Below the pieces are notes generated by a model. It did no database searches. It was not told the DNA's origin and saw only the letters and a list, made by a program, of their open reading frames with translations. A stretch of DNA of 64,000 bases from Chitinophagaceae bacterium (GTDB taxonomy: Bacteria; Bacteroidota; Bacteroidia; Chitinophagales; Chitinophagaceae). The stretch spans positions 868,001 through 932,000 of the forward strand of contig JADJBP010000001.1 of the NCBI GenBank assembly GCA_016703625.1, read 5' to 3'. The position numbers were made by a program, and so were the translations under genes. Below are positions 53,230 to 61,664 of the stretch, piece after piece (position 1 is the first letter of the stretch; the number at the start of each line of letters is the position of its first letter).

Positions 53230-54239
53230 ATGAGTACGATTAAAGTTGCTATCAATGGTTTTGGCCGCATAGGCCGTTTGGTTTACCGCCAGATCTATAA
53301 TATGAAAGGGATTGATGTTGTGGCCATCAATGATCTTACAAGCCCGGCAGTACTGGCGCATTTGTTAAATACGACAGTGCTCAGGGCCGTTTTGGCCAGG
53401 ATGTTAAGTCAACCGAAAACGCCATCGTGGTGAACGGTGATAATGTTACCGTATATGCACAAAAAGATCCTGCCCAGATCCCATGGGGTAAACATGATGT
53501 GGATGTGGTTATTGAATGTACCGGTTTCTTTACCGATAAGGCTAAGGCCGAAGCACATATTACAGCCGGGGCAAAAAGGGTAGTAATTTCTGCACCTGCA
53601 ACCGGCGACCTGAAAACGATCGTATTCAATGTAAACCATGCGATCCTGGACGGCAGCGAAACCATCATCAGCTGTGCAAGCTGTACCACCAACTGCCTGG
53701 CTCCAATGGCTAAAACACTGAATGACAGTTTTGGTATTGTTACCGGTATCATGAGTACCATACACGCTTATACGAATGATCAGAATACACTGGATGCACC
53801 TCATCCAAAAGGCGACCTGAGAAGGGCCCGTGCAGCTGCGGCCAATATTGTACCTAACAGTACCGGTGCTGCCAAGGCCATCGGTTTGGTTTTACCCGAA
53901 CTGAAAGGAAAACTGGATGGTGGCGCTCAGCGTATCCCGGTGATAACCGGTTCGGTTACTGAATTGTATTCCATACTGGAAAAAACGGTTACAGCTGATG
54001 AAGTAAATGCAGCCATGAAAGCCGCCAGCAACGAAAGTTTTGGTTACAACGAAGATGAGATCGTTAGCACAGATGTGATCGGCATCAGCTTTGGTTCTTT
54101 ATTTGATGCCACCCAAACCAAAGTGATGAGCATGGGCGATAAGCAAATGGTGAAAACCGTTAGCTGGTACGATAATGAAATGAGCTATGTAAGTCAGTTG
54201 GTTCGTACAGTTCATTATTTTGCAGGATTGATAAAATAA
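53230..54239 (+). CDS. gapA: Glyceraldehyde-3-phosphate dehydrogenase, type I (frameshifted)
   Basis: A glycolytic enzyme of 336 residues after repair. The NAD-binding start is INGFGRIGRL, the catalytic Cys is in SCASCTTNCLAP, and NIVPNSTGAAKAIG and WYDNEMSYVSQ are the family signatures. One base is missing in the A3 run 53367-53369: restoring it reads HLLKYDSAQGRFGQDVKST. As this is a probably essential gene and PGK next to it has the same kind of damage, sequence error is the simplest reading. It precedes pgk by 162 bases. Confidence 0.96.
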
Positions 54240-54303
54240 GCTACCGTTTCAATCGTCTGCTTACATACAGTTAAGACGGGAAATAGAATGATACTTTTTT
54301 TAC

Positions 54304-54381
54304 CGCAGAGAAAATGAGTAAATGGAGATTTCGCAGAGATACTCAGCGTAAACTCTGCTTCTCTTTTTCTCTGCGTTTTTA
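54304..54381 (+). repeat. CGCAGAG word repeat with inverted copies between gapA and pgk
   Basis: CGCAGAG at 54304-54310 and 54332-54338, inverted CTCTGC at 54353 and CTCTGCG at 54370-54376 followed by TTTTT. The outer copies can pair to make a hairpin plus T run, so this word repeat may act as the gapA terminator. Confidence 0.65.
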
Positions 54382-54401
54382 TTTAAATTAACCAGTTAAC
54401 C

Positions 54402-55629
54402 ATGAGCAAATTTTCTGACTTCAATTTTGCCGGCCACAAAGCCCTTATCAGGGTTGATTTTAATGTACCGCTGGATGCGGATCTTAACATCACCGACGAC
54501 AACCGGATGACCGCCACCATCCCTACTATTAAAAAAGTACTGGCCGATGGGGGCAGTGTGATCTTAATGAGCCATTTTGGCCGGCCTAAGGCAGGTCCGG
54601 AAAATAAATTTTCTTTAAAACATTTGGTGAACCCGCTGTATAAATTACTGAATGCAGGCCATACAAATCCTGCGATCGGTGACGGAAGTACCCGGGTGTT
54701 TTTTGCTGATGATTGTATTGGCGAACAGGCTGCACTTACGGCGTCGATGTTAAGGCCCGGTGAAGTGTTGCTGCTGGAAAACCTGCGTTTTCACAAGGAA
54801 GAAGAAAAAGGCGACGAAGCCTTTGCTGAAAAATTAAGCAAACTGGGCGATGTGTATGTGAACGATGCTTTTGGTACGGCACACCGGGCACACGCTTCAA
54901 CGGCAGTGATCGCAAAATTCTTCCCGGCATCAAACAGGATGTTCGGGTTGCTGATGAATGACGAAGTATCAAGCGCTGAAAAAGTATTGCACCAGGCCGA
55001 GAAACCTTTCTGTGCCATCATTGGCGGGGCAAAGGTTTCAGACAAGATACTGATCATTGAGAATTTACTGCAACGGGCAACCGATATCATCATTGGCGGC
55101 GGCATGGCCTATACCTTTTTAAAAGCAAGGGCGGTAAGATCGGTTCATCACTCTGTGAAGATGACCGTTTGCAAACCGCTTTGGACATACTGGAAATGGC
55201 CAAACAAAAAATGTAAGTATTCATTTACCCGAAGATTCGGTGATTGCCGATAAGTTTGCTGCAGATGCCAATACGGATACCCGCCCGAGTGATGCCATAC
55301 CGGATGGATGGATGGGACTTGATATTGGACCCAAGGCTACCGGAATCTTCAACGAGATCATCGGCAAATCAAAAACCATTTTATGGAACGGTCCGATGGG
55401 TGTTTTTGAAATGGAAAAATTCCAGGCAGGAACAAAAGCAGTGGCCGAAGCCGTTGCAGCATCAACTGCAAACGGGGCCTTTAGTTTAGTAGGTGGTGGC
55501 GACAGTGTGGCAGCGGTCAATAAATTTAACCTGGCCGATAAAGTGAGTTATGTAAGTACCGGTGGCGGCGCCATGCTTGAATATTTTGAAGGAAAAACTT
55601 TACCAGGTATAAAAGCTATTAATGAATAG
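54402..55629 (+). CDS. pgk: Phosphoglycerate kinase (frameshifted)
   Basis: The glycolytic kinase that makes ATP from 1,3-bisphosphoglycerate, about 409 residues after repair. Motifs are ALIRVDFNVPLD, SHFGRPKA, LLLENLRFHKEE and the C-terminal FSLVGGGDSVAA with VSTGGGAMLEYFEG. Two bases are missing: in the G3 run 55129-55131 (restoring ARGGKIGSSLCEDD) and in the A6 run 55206-55211 (restoring AKQKNVSIHLPEDS). Together the two readings cover the whole protein. Confidence 0.96.
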
Positions 55630-55641
55630 CATACTCTTAAA

Positions 55642-55696
55642 AACCCCTCTCTCCAGAGCGTAGTCGAAGGATGGAGAGGGGTTGGGGTGAGGTAAG
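55642..55696. repeat. REP-like palindromic element after pgk
   Basis: AACCCCTCTC-TCCA and TGGAGAGGGGTT arms around GAGCGTAGTCGAAGG, followed by GGGGTGAGG. This is a widespread type of intergenic palindrome in Bacteroidota and other phyla and may serve as the pgk terminator. Confidence 0.7.
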
Positions 55697-55797
55697 ATTA
55701 ACAGGTTTTAAGGGTTACTTTTTAAATAACCCGTAATTAATCTGAAATATTGATTTAAAATATTATTTTTAACTTCTTAACACTAAAACAAAAAATC

Positions 55798-56382
55798 ATG
55801 AAACGTATTGGATTATTGGTAATACTCGGGATACTTGTTATCCTTGGCTTTTGGGGCTGCAGTGGATATAATGGCCTGGTAAAGCAGGATGAGAGTGTAA
55901 AAAAAGCCTGGAATAATGTAGAGGCAGAATATCAAAACCGGTCCGACCTGGTGGGCAACCTGGTTAATACCGTTAAAGGAGCAGCCAATTTTGAGCAGGA
56001 AACGCTGACAAAGCTGGTTGAAGCAAGGGCGAAAGCTACTTCGGTAAATTTTACAGCCGACCAGTTAACACCTGAGAACATTGCAAAATTCCAGGAAGCA
56101 CAAAGCCAGATGACCGGTGCATTAAGCCGCCTGCTCGCTGTTGTTGAAAATTATCCCGACCTGAAAGCTACACAAAATTTCCTGCAGTTACAGGGACAGC
56201 TGGAAGGGATCGAGAACAATATCAAGAATTCACGTAAGGTTTTTAATGATGCCATCAATGTGTACAATACCCAGGTGAGGTCTTTCCCGATGAATATTTT
56301 AGGTGGATTATTTGGCTTTAAAGCCAAGGAAGGATTTAAAGCAGATGCAGGTGCGGAAAAAGCGCCGGAAGTTAAATTCTAA
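55798..56382 (+). CDS. LemA family protein 1
   Basis: A 194-residue membrane-anchored protein with an N-terminal helix (LLVILGILVILGFWGC) and the LemA coiled-coil core: YNGLVKQDESVKKAWNNVEAEYQNRSDLV, then LQLQGQLEGIENNIKNSRKVFNDAINVYN and FPMNILGGLFGF. LemA proteins are widespread and of unknown function, often next to TPM-domain proteins, as here. It is the first gene of a LemA-LemA-TPM-TPM operon; a 2-base gap follows. Confidence 0.92.
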   Translation: MKRIGLLVILGILVILGFWGCSGYNGLVKQDESVKKAWNNVEAEYQNRSDLVGNLVNTVKGAANFEQETLTKLVEARAKATSVNFTADQLTPENIAKFQEAQSQMTGALSRLLAVVENYPDLKATQNFLQLQGQLEGIENNIKNSRKVFNDAINVYNTQVRSFPMNILGGLFGFKAKEGFKADAGAEKAPEVKF

Positions 56383-56384
56383 AC

Positions 56385-56984
56385 ATGGTACCGCTTAAAA
56401 AAAACAGGACCGGGGGGTTCATTATTGGAGGTATCATACTGGTGATCGGTATTTTTTTGATCACCACCTATAATGGCCTGGTAAAAAAAGATGAAAAAGT
56501 GAAACTTCAGTGGAATGAGGTTCAAAATGCGTACCAACGCAGGTTAAGCCTCATTCCCAATATTGTAAATGTGGTGAAGGGTGTTTCCGAATTTGAGCAA
56601 ACCACCCTGGAGAAGATCACCGAAGCAAGAAGTAAAGCGGCATCTGTAAATATAAATACCAATGCTGTTTCTGCAGACGAGTTTAACAAACAGGCTGCTG
56701 CACAGGATGAACTGGCTGCAGTAACCAATAACCTCATCATCCGCATTGAAAAATATCCAACCTTAAAAGGCACTGCAGCCTATTCGGGTTTGCAAACACA
56801 ACTGGAAGGAACCGAAAGGAGGATAAAAGTTGCCCGGAAGGATTTTAATGAAGCGATCAACAGTTATAACAGTACAGTAAGGTCATTTCCAACAAAACTG
56901 GTATCAGGCATGTTTGGTTTTACAGAAAAAAAAGGTTTCCAGTCTGATACCGGGGCCGATAAATCAATAGAAATAAAATTTTAA
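56385..56984 (+). CDS. LemA family protein 2
   Basis: A second, 199-residue LemA paralogue with the same layout: N-terminal helix (IIGGIILVIGIFLITTYNGL), then VQNAYQRRLSLIPNIVNVVKGVSEFE, GLQTQLEGTERRIKVARKDFNEAIN and FPTKLVSGMFGF. It starts 2 bases after the first copy and its stop overlaps the start of the TPM gene by one base (TAATG), so the operon is tightly coupled. The two copies probably arose by tandem duplication and may form one complex. Confidence 0.92.
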   Translation: MVPLKKNRTGGFIIGGIILVIGIFLITTYNGLVKKDEKVKLQWNEVQNAYQRRLSLIPNIVNVVKGVSEFEQTTLEKITEARSKAASVNINTNAVSADEFNKQAAAQDELAAVTNNLIIRIEKYPTLKGTAAYSGLQTQLEGTERRIKVARKDFNEAINSYNSTVRSFPTKLVSGMFGFTEKKGFQSDTGADKSIEIKF

Positions 56985-57445
56985 TGGGCATATTTCCATT
57001 TTTTAAACAGCGTGAATTCTTTTCTGCCAATGATAAAGCAGAGATCGTGGAAGCGATACGACTGGCTGAAAAAGAAACAAGCGGGGAGATACGGATCTAT
57101 GTAGAGAGCAAGAATGCTTATATGGATCCCATTGACCGGGCTGCTGAAATTTTCTTTAAACTGAAAATGCAGGAGACCGATCACCGCAATGCCGTGCTGC
57201 TGTACATCGCCATGGATCACCATGAACTGGCCCTGTTTGCCGATGAAGGCATTTACCAAAAAGCAGGTAAGGCATACTGGGATGAAGAAGTAAGAAGAAT
57301 GATCGCCAATTTTACCAGGGACAATATCAGTAAGGGAATTGCACAGTGTGTCAGGGAAATAGGCGAGACCTTAAAAGAGAAATTTCCATACATACCCACA
57401 GAAGATAAAAATGAATTGCCCGACGAAATTGTCTTTGGCAAATAA
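56984..57445 (+). CDS. TPM-domain protein 1
   Basis: A 153-residue protein consisting of one TPM (YgcG/Psb32-type) domain: FFSANDKAEIVEAIRLAEKETSGEIRIYVESKN, then NAVLLYIAMDHHELALFADEGI and NISKGIAQCVREIGETLKE. It has no signal peptide or membrane helix. TPM domains are found in photosystem repair protein Psb32 and in YgcG; the biochemical role here is unknown. Confidence 0.88.
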   Translation: MGIFPFFKQREFFSANDKAEIVEAIRLAEKETSGEIRIYVESKNAYMDPIDRAAEIFFKLKMQETDHRNAVLLYIAMDHHELALFADEGIYQKAGKAYWDEEVRRMIANFTRDNISKGIAQCVREIGETLKEKFPYIPTEDKNELPDEIVFGK

Positions 57446-57473
57446 AAATAAAAACAGGGACCCGTTTCAAGAA

Positions 57474-58259
57474 ATGAAAAAATTTTTCTCCATAATTGTT
57501 TTACTGCTGGTTTCGGTTCTTGTTTTTTCGCAGGAATCCTTTGACCCGGAAAAATTACTGAAACAAAAACCAACAAAGCTGGTTAATGATCATACCGGTA
57601 CCCTTACAGCCGGCCAGCTCCAGGCGCTTGAAAATAAACTGGTTGCATTCGACGATTCCACATCTACGCAGATCGCTGTGGTAATCATCCCTTCGTTGAA
57701 TGGCAGGGATGTTGCAGATTATAATATTGAACTGGGAAGGGCATGGGGTGTTGGCGGCAAAGAAAATAACAACGGGGTTATATTACTTATTGCCAAGGGC
57801 GACCGGAAACTGAATATCAGTACCGGTTATGGTTTGGAAGGCGCCTTGCCCGATATCACAGCCAAACAGATCATCGACCAGGTGATCGTACCCAAATTTA
57901 AAGGTGATGATTACTACCGCGGTATCGAAGAAGGTACGGATGCCATCATCCAGGCTGTTAAAGGCGAATATTCTGCACCGGAAGGTTATGGAAAAAGCAG
58001 TGGCGGTGGTATAGGCCGCATTATTTTTATCATTGTACTGATCGTACTGTTCCTGGCCATTGCGGGCGGAAAGGGTGGCGGAGGAGGTTCGTTTATGAGC
58101 CGCCGTGGTTTTGCTGCCTGGACAATTGCCAACATGCTCAGCAATGCTGGCCGAGGTGGAGGAGGTGGTGGCTGGAGTGGTGGTGGCGGAAGCTCCGGAG
58201 GCTTTGGCGGTTTTGGCGGTGGCAGTTTTGGCGGTGGCGGTGCAAGTGGAAGCTGGTAA
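57474..58259 (+). CDS. TPM-domain protein 2, YgcG-like, with glycine-rich tail
   Basis: A 261-residue exported protein. The start is ATG 57474, which gives a clean signal peptide (IIVLLLVSVLVFSQ); an open ATG at 57411 lies inside the upstream gene. The TPM domain covers about 25-180 (VNDHTGTLTAGQLQALENKLVAFD, STQIAVVIIPSLNG, GYGLEGALPDITAKQIID). A membrane helix follows (IIFIIVLIVLFLAIAGG), and the tail is almost all Gly and Ser with Phe (GGFGGFGGGSFGGGG), as in other YgcG proteins. Confidence 0.92.
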   Translation: MKKFFSIIVLLLVSVLVFSQESFDPEKLLKQKPTKLVNDHTGTLTAGQLQALENKLVAFDDSTSTQIAVVIIPSLNGRDVADYNIELGRAWGVGGKENNNGVILLIAKGDRKLNISTGYGLEGALPDITAKQIIDQVIVPKFKGDDYYRGIEEGTDAIIQAVKGEYSAPEGYGKSSGGGIGRIIFIIVLIVLFLAIAGGKGGGGGSFMSRRGFAAWTIANMLSNAGRGGGGGGWSGGGGSSGGFGGFGGGSFGGGGASGSW

Positions 58260-58276
58260 ATAAAAACATATTGATA

Positions 58277-58309
58277 TTAAAATGCCTCCTGTTCCTGGAG
58301 GCATTTTAA
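58277..58309 (+). terminator. Terminator after the LemA/TPM operon
   Basis: Exact 13-bp arms at 58277-58289 and 58297-58309 (TTAAAATGCCTCC and its complement), 7-base loop. The T tract is part of the right arm. Confidence 0.8.
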
Positions 58310-58332
58310 ATTTTAGATATCCCGAATTTCCA

Positions 58333-58358
58333 GGCGAGTCTCCTGAAATGGACTCGCC
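58333..58358. repeat. Short inverted repeat GGCGAGTC/GACTCGCC
   Basis: Exact 8-bp arms (58333-58340, 58351-58358) with a 10-base loop, between the LemA/TPM operon terminator and the convergent GNAT gene. Confidence 0.5.
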
Positions 58359-58405
58359 GTCTTTAGGATAAGGAACAGTTCAGCTTTTTATACTGCATTT
58401 AAGTC

Positions 58406-58945
58406 TCATCCATTTTTTATTTTTGAATAAATATCCAGACTGATAAATTTCCCATTTTTGATCTCACAGTCTCTCATCGTTCCTTCGTATTGAAAATCAA
58501 GTTTGGCCATTGCTTTTTTACAATTGAGGTTGTCTGATTCTACAAGCCCTTCGATCCGGTGAAGCCCCAGGTTTTCAAATCCATAATTGCAGATCAGGGG
58601 CATGGCCGTTGTCATGATTCCCTGTCCCCAAAAATCGGTAAGCAGCCAAAATCCAATTTCTGCTTTTTGATGTGCTTTGCTTACATTATTCAGTCCGCCT
58701 GCACCATAAAATGTTTTGTTGTCGGGTGAACAAACAGCCCACCAGGTCCCTGTTTCATTTTTCTCCAGGTCGGAAAAAAACTTCATCTGTGCTTTTGTTT
58801 CTTCAAGGGTACTGTAACTAACGCCATAGTATTTGATGATGTCGGGGTGAGAAAGCCCTTTGAAAACGTTTTCCAGGTCAGTTTCAATAAATTGCCTTAA
58901 TAAAAGTTCCCCGGTTTTTATTGCAGGAAATTTAGATGTTGTCAT
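58406..58945 (-). CDS. GNAT-family N-acetyltransferase (RimJ/RimL type)
   Basis: A 179-residue acetyl-CoA-dependent acyltransferase of the ribosomal-protein alanine acetyltransferase group: ELLLRQFIETDLENVF, AEIGFWLLTDFWGQGIMTTAM (acetyl-CoA binding loop) and LGLHRIEGLVESDNLNCKKAMAKLDFQYEG. It is soluble and single-gene. The acceptor amine is unknown; such proteins modify ribosomal proteins, antibiotics or small molecules. Confidence 0.88.
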   Translation of the reverse strand: MTTSKFPAIKTGELLLRQFIETDLENVFKGLSHPDIIKYYGVSYSTLEETKAQMKFFSDLEKNETGTWWAVCSPDNKTFYGAGGLNNVSKAHQKAEIGFWLLTDFWGQGIMTTAMPLICNYGFENLGLHRIEGLVESDNLNCKKAMAKLDFQYEGTMRDCEIKNGKFISLDIYSKIKNG

Positions 58946-59282
58946 TTTGTTATCATTTATTTATATGCTGTATGAAGCCTTCGCCTGCAGCAATGATTAG
59001 ATAGCTATTTAATTGGGTGACTTTTCATCTGCTTCAGTTTTGTTATCCGGAATGTTTCTATCTTCAACATCAGGACTTGCTGATATTCTTCCAAAAAAAT
59101 TGTCTAAGCCATAATTTTTCTAACATACTCAGCAAAATTATTCCCAGAAATCCGCCGATGGGCAAATATTGTTGTTTTTCGCAGGAATCGGTTGGTACAA
59201 AAAACAACCATAACCAAAAAATTGAATTGATAAAAAACATGAAAATGTTCAAGTGAATGTTAGATTATTTTTGACAGCAGTT
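58946..59282. other. Intergenic region with a possible small membrane gene
   Basis: A 337-base gap. The only coding candidate is the 60-residue minus-strand frame at 59070-59252, listed separately. Otherwise the region is AT-rich with no clear hairpin or promoter. Confidence 0.4.
59070..59252 (-). CDS. Possible small two-helix membrane protein
   Basis: A 60-residue frame with two hydrophobic segments (NIFMFFINSIFWLWLFFV and GGFLGIILLSML) separated by a short polar stretch with one Cys, and a basic C-terminus. Composition looks protein-like, but no homologue is recognised and the gap has no supporting signals, so this could be a chance frame. Confidence 0.3.
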   Translation of the reverse strand: MNIFMFFINSIFWLWLFFVPTDSCEKQQYLPIGGFLGIILLSMLEKLWLRQFFWKNISKS

Positions 59283-61481
59283 TTAATGAACGATTTGTTT
59301 AGGTTGAAAATCAGGATGCCCTGTTTGCCAGAAGGCAAACTTTAGCATGTACAATAATTCTTTCTGCGAACCCGAATGTCCGGATTCCCAGTCTACCAGG
59401 AATAAAACAGGCCTTTCGCCTTTTTGCATCTCCTGCAATTTTGCAGCATATCTCGCAACAGGGTGCATGCTGAGTATATAATCTGTTGCACCATGGGAAA
59501 TGAGCATGGCAGGAAGTTTCCTGTTTTGTGGAATATGATAATAAGCACTGATGCTGTATCTTGATTCAAATCCTTCTTTAGTACCCAATAACCCTGTCGA
59601 TTTTTGTTCTCTGCCACCGGCGGCATCCATGTTTGTTACCAGGTCGGGAAGGCCACTAAGAAAAAGACCCCCGGCAAAAAGATCAGGACGTTGATTAATT
59701 GCATTGCCAACAAGAAAAGATCCGGCACTTCCGCCCATGATCAATTGCCCGGTAGGCGATGTATAATTATTTTTTACAAAATATTCGGCAATATCGACTG
59801 CATCATTAATTGAATTCATCTTATTCGGAAACTGGCCATCTCTTACCCAGTCTTCTCCAAGCTCACCACCACCACGCACGTGGGCATAAGCATACACACC
59901 ACCCCGGTTTAACCATGGCATAAAATTAGGATCATAGGTAAGGTCTGTTACAGCACCGCTGTTGCCATAGCCATCGATCAGTAACGGGTTTTTATTTTTA
60001 AGCTCAAGCCCTTTTTTAAATACCAGTGAAACAGGTATTTTTTTGCCATCACGGGATGGCACCCAAACTATCTCAGTTTGTAAAATTTCACCGGCATCGT
60101 ATACTTTACCGGCAAATGGAAGTGGTAATACTTTATTCGTGTTGTTTGTATACAGCAAATATTGAATACTGCGTGTTGCTGAAAAACCGGCAAATAAAAG
60201 GTCATTGTCACCAGAAAGAGATAACCCGTTGATGGAACCTTTTACAGGAATTGGTAAAGGGGAAACAGTTTTTGTTTTCAAATTTATTTTCATGATCCGC
60301 ATATCACCAATTTTCCTCGTTAAAACATAAAGCACATCCTTTCCTGCGATAATACCGGAACTGTGGTTTACATCTGTAACTGAGATTATGGTACTGTCCG
60401 GTTGCCAGAAAGCCTGCGGACTTGCTCCTGTTTCCATGTTGATCTTAACGATATTGTAGCCCGGCCTGTCTTTCGTGCCGGCATATAAATATTTACCATT
60501 TGCATCAAAGCCTTCACCAAGATTGATATAATCCTTCAGCTTTTTCCAGGGCGTATTTTTTCCGTTTAGTTTTGTGTAGGGGACTGCAAATGCATAATTA
60601 TCCTTATCGCCTGATCTTATCCTGGCAACGAGGTACGGAGAGTTGGAAAAGCTGTAGATATAAGGTGTTTCATGCGGTTGTAATTGTATCCCCGGATCTT
60701 GACCGATACCGAAAACGATCTCATCTGTTGAAACAGCATTACCCAACAAATGCAGTTTTATCTTTCCATTGTAATATTTTTCTTCTGCTAATGCTGCAGG
60801 CGGAGCCTGGGCATATAAAAGGCCCTTATCATCCGGCAGCCATGTCATTGAAACGCCCCGGGAATCATTGAACATGACCGGGCTGATACTATCCGGTAAA
60901 AAGTCTTTTTTATCAATATCAAAGATCCGTATATGGGGATTTGCCTCGCCCTGTTGCGTCAGCATCAATGCCAGCAATGCTTTGTTATGTGCAAAAGCCC
61001 TTTTACGGATCGAATACCGCTGTCCATTTATTTTCACAGTGCTTATTATCTTTTCTTCTGTTCCGTTCAATCCTTTTCTCCTGCAATACCATGTGCCTTC
61101 TTTAGGGATAAACCTGCTGTAATAAATATATTCTCCTGCAGTTTTGCCATTCCATATCTCATCATCCAATGCAGCAAAAGCTTCATTCCATTCTTTTTCT
61201 ATTATATTACTGCCCGGAATACTGTCTAATATCGTTTGCGCCAGTTTTCCCTGCTGCCTGCAGAATGCTGTCACTTCTTTTTCATTATGATCACGGCTCA
61301 TCCAGAAATAATGATCATTGATCTTTTTTCCATAGATCACCGTATCAAAAGGTTCTGTTCTGGCAACGGGGTATTTAAGTTGAGCATCAGCTAAAAGGTT
61401 GCTAAACAAGATAAGTGTTGCAAAGAGAAAAGACAAATACGGCAATCTCTTTTTATTCTCAGGATTTATTACAGTCATCAT
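59283..61481 (-). CDS. Prolyl oligopeptidase (S9A, oligopeptidase B-like)
   Basis: A 732-residue serine peptidase with an N-terminal signal/anchor (YLSFLFATLILFSNLL). The beta-propeller covers about 60-440, followed by the alpha/beta hydrolase domain: nucleophile Ser in MGGSAGSFLVGNAIN, Asp in ISHGATDYI and His in ESGHSGSQKE. YAYAHVRGGGELGEDW is the oligopeptidase B/POP signature. It cleaves short peptides after Pro or basic residues; export suggests periplasmic peptide use. Confidence 0.93.
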   Translation of the reverse strand: MMTVINPENKKRLPYLSFLFATLILFSNLLADAQLKYPVARTEPFDTVIYGKKINDHYFWMSRDHNEKEVTAFCRQQGKLAQTILDSIPGSNIIEKEWNEAFAALDDEIWNGKTAGEYIYYSRFIPKEGTWYCRRKGLNGTEEKIISTVKINGQRYSIRKRAFAHNKALLALMLTQQGEANPHIRIFDIDKKDFLPDSISPVMFNDSRGVSMTWLPDDKGLLYAQAPPAALAEEKYYNGKIKLHLLGNAVSTDEIVFGIGQDPGIQLQPHETPYIYSFSNSPYLVARIRSGDKDNYAFAVPYTKLNGKNTPWKKLKDYINLGEGFDANGKYLYAGTKDRPGYNIVKINMETGASPQAFWQPDSTIISVTDVNHSSGIIAGKDVLYVLTRKIGDMRIMKINLKTKTVSPLPIPVKGSINGLSLSGDNDLLFAGFSATRSIQYLLYTNNTNKVLPLPFAGKVYDAGEILQTEIVWVPSRDGKKIPVSLVFKKGLELKNKNPLLIDGYGNSGAVTDLTYDPNFMPWLNRGGVYAYAHVRGGGELGEDWVRDGQFPNKMNSINDAVDIAEYFVKNNYTSPTGQLIMGGSAGSFLVGNAINQRPDLFAGGLFLSGLPDLVTNMDAAGGREQKSTGLLGTKEGFESRYSISAYYHIPQNRKLPAMLISHGATDYILSMHPVARYAAKLQEMQKGERPVLFLVDWESGHSGSQKELLYMLKFAFWQTGHPDFQPKQIVH

Positions 61482-61664
61482 AAGCTCTATTTTAAATTAT
61501 AGCTAACGTTCGGTTATTTGGAAAGGCAGGGAATTTATTATTTGCCCGGCCCGGTATTAATGCCAAATAGAAAATATGTTATTGAAGTTATGAACTAAAG
61601 CTTAAAATTAAACGTCGTGCCGGATAGTTGCCGGTGCCTTCATATAGTTTATATTGTCAGCCTG

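Noticed and set aside
53367..55211. Programmed frameshifting in gapA and pgk
   Set aside because: No slippery heptamer with a downstream structure is seen, and the same type of shift occurs in a dozen unrelated genes, which fits sequence error.
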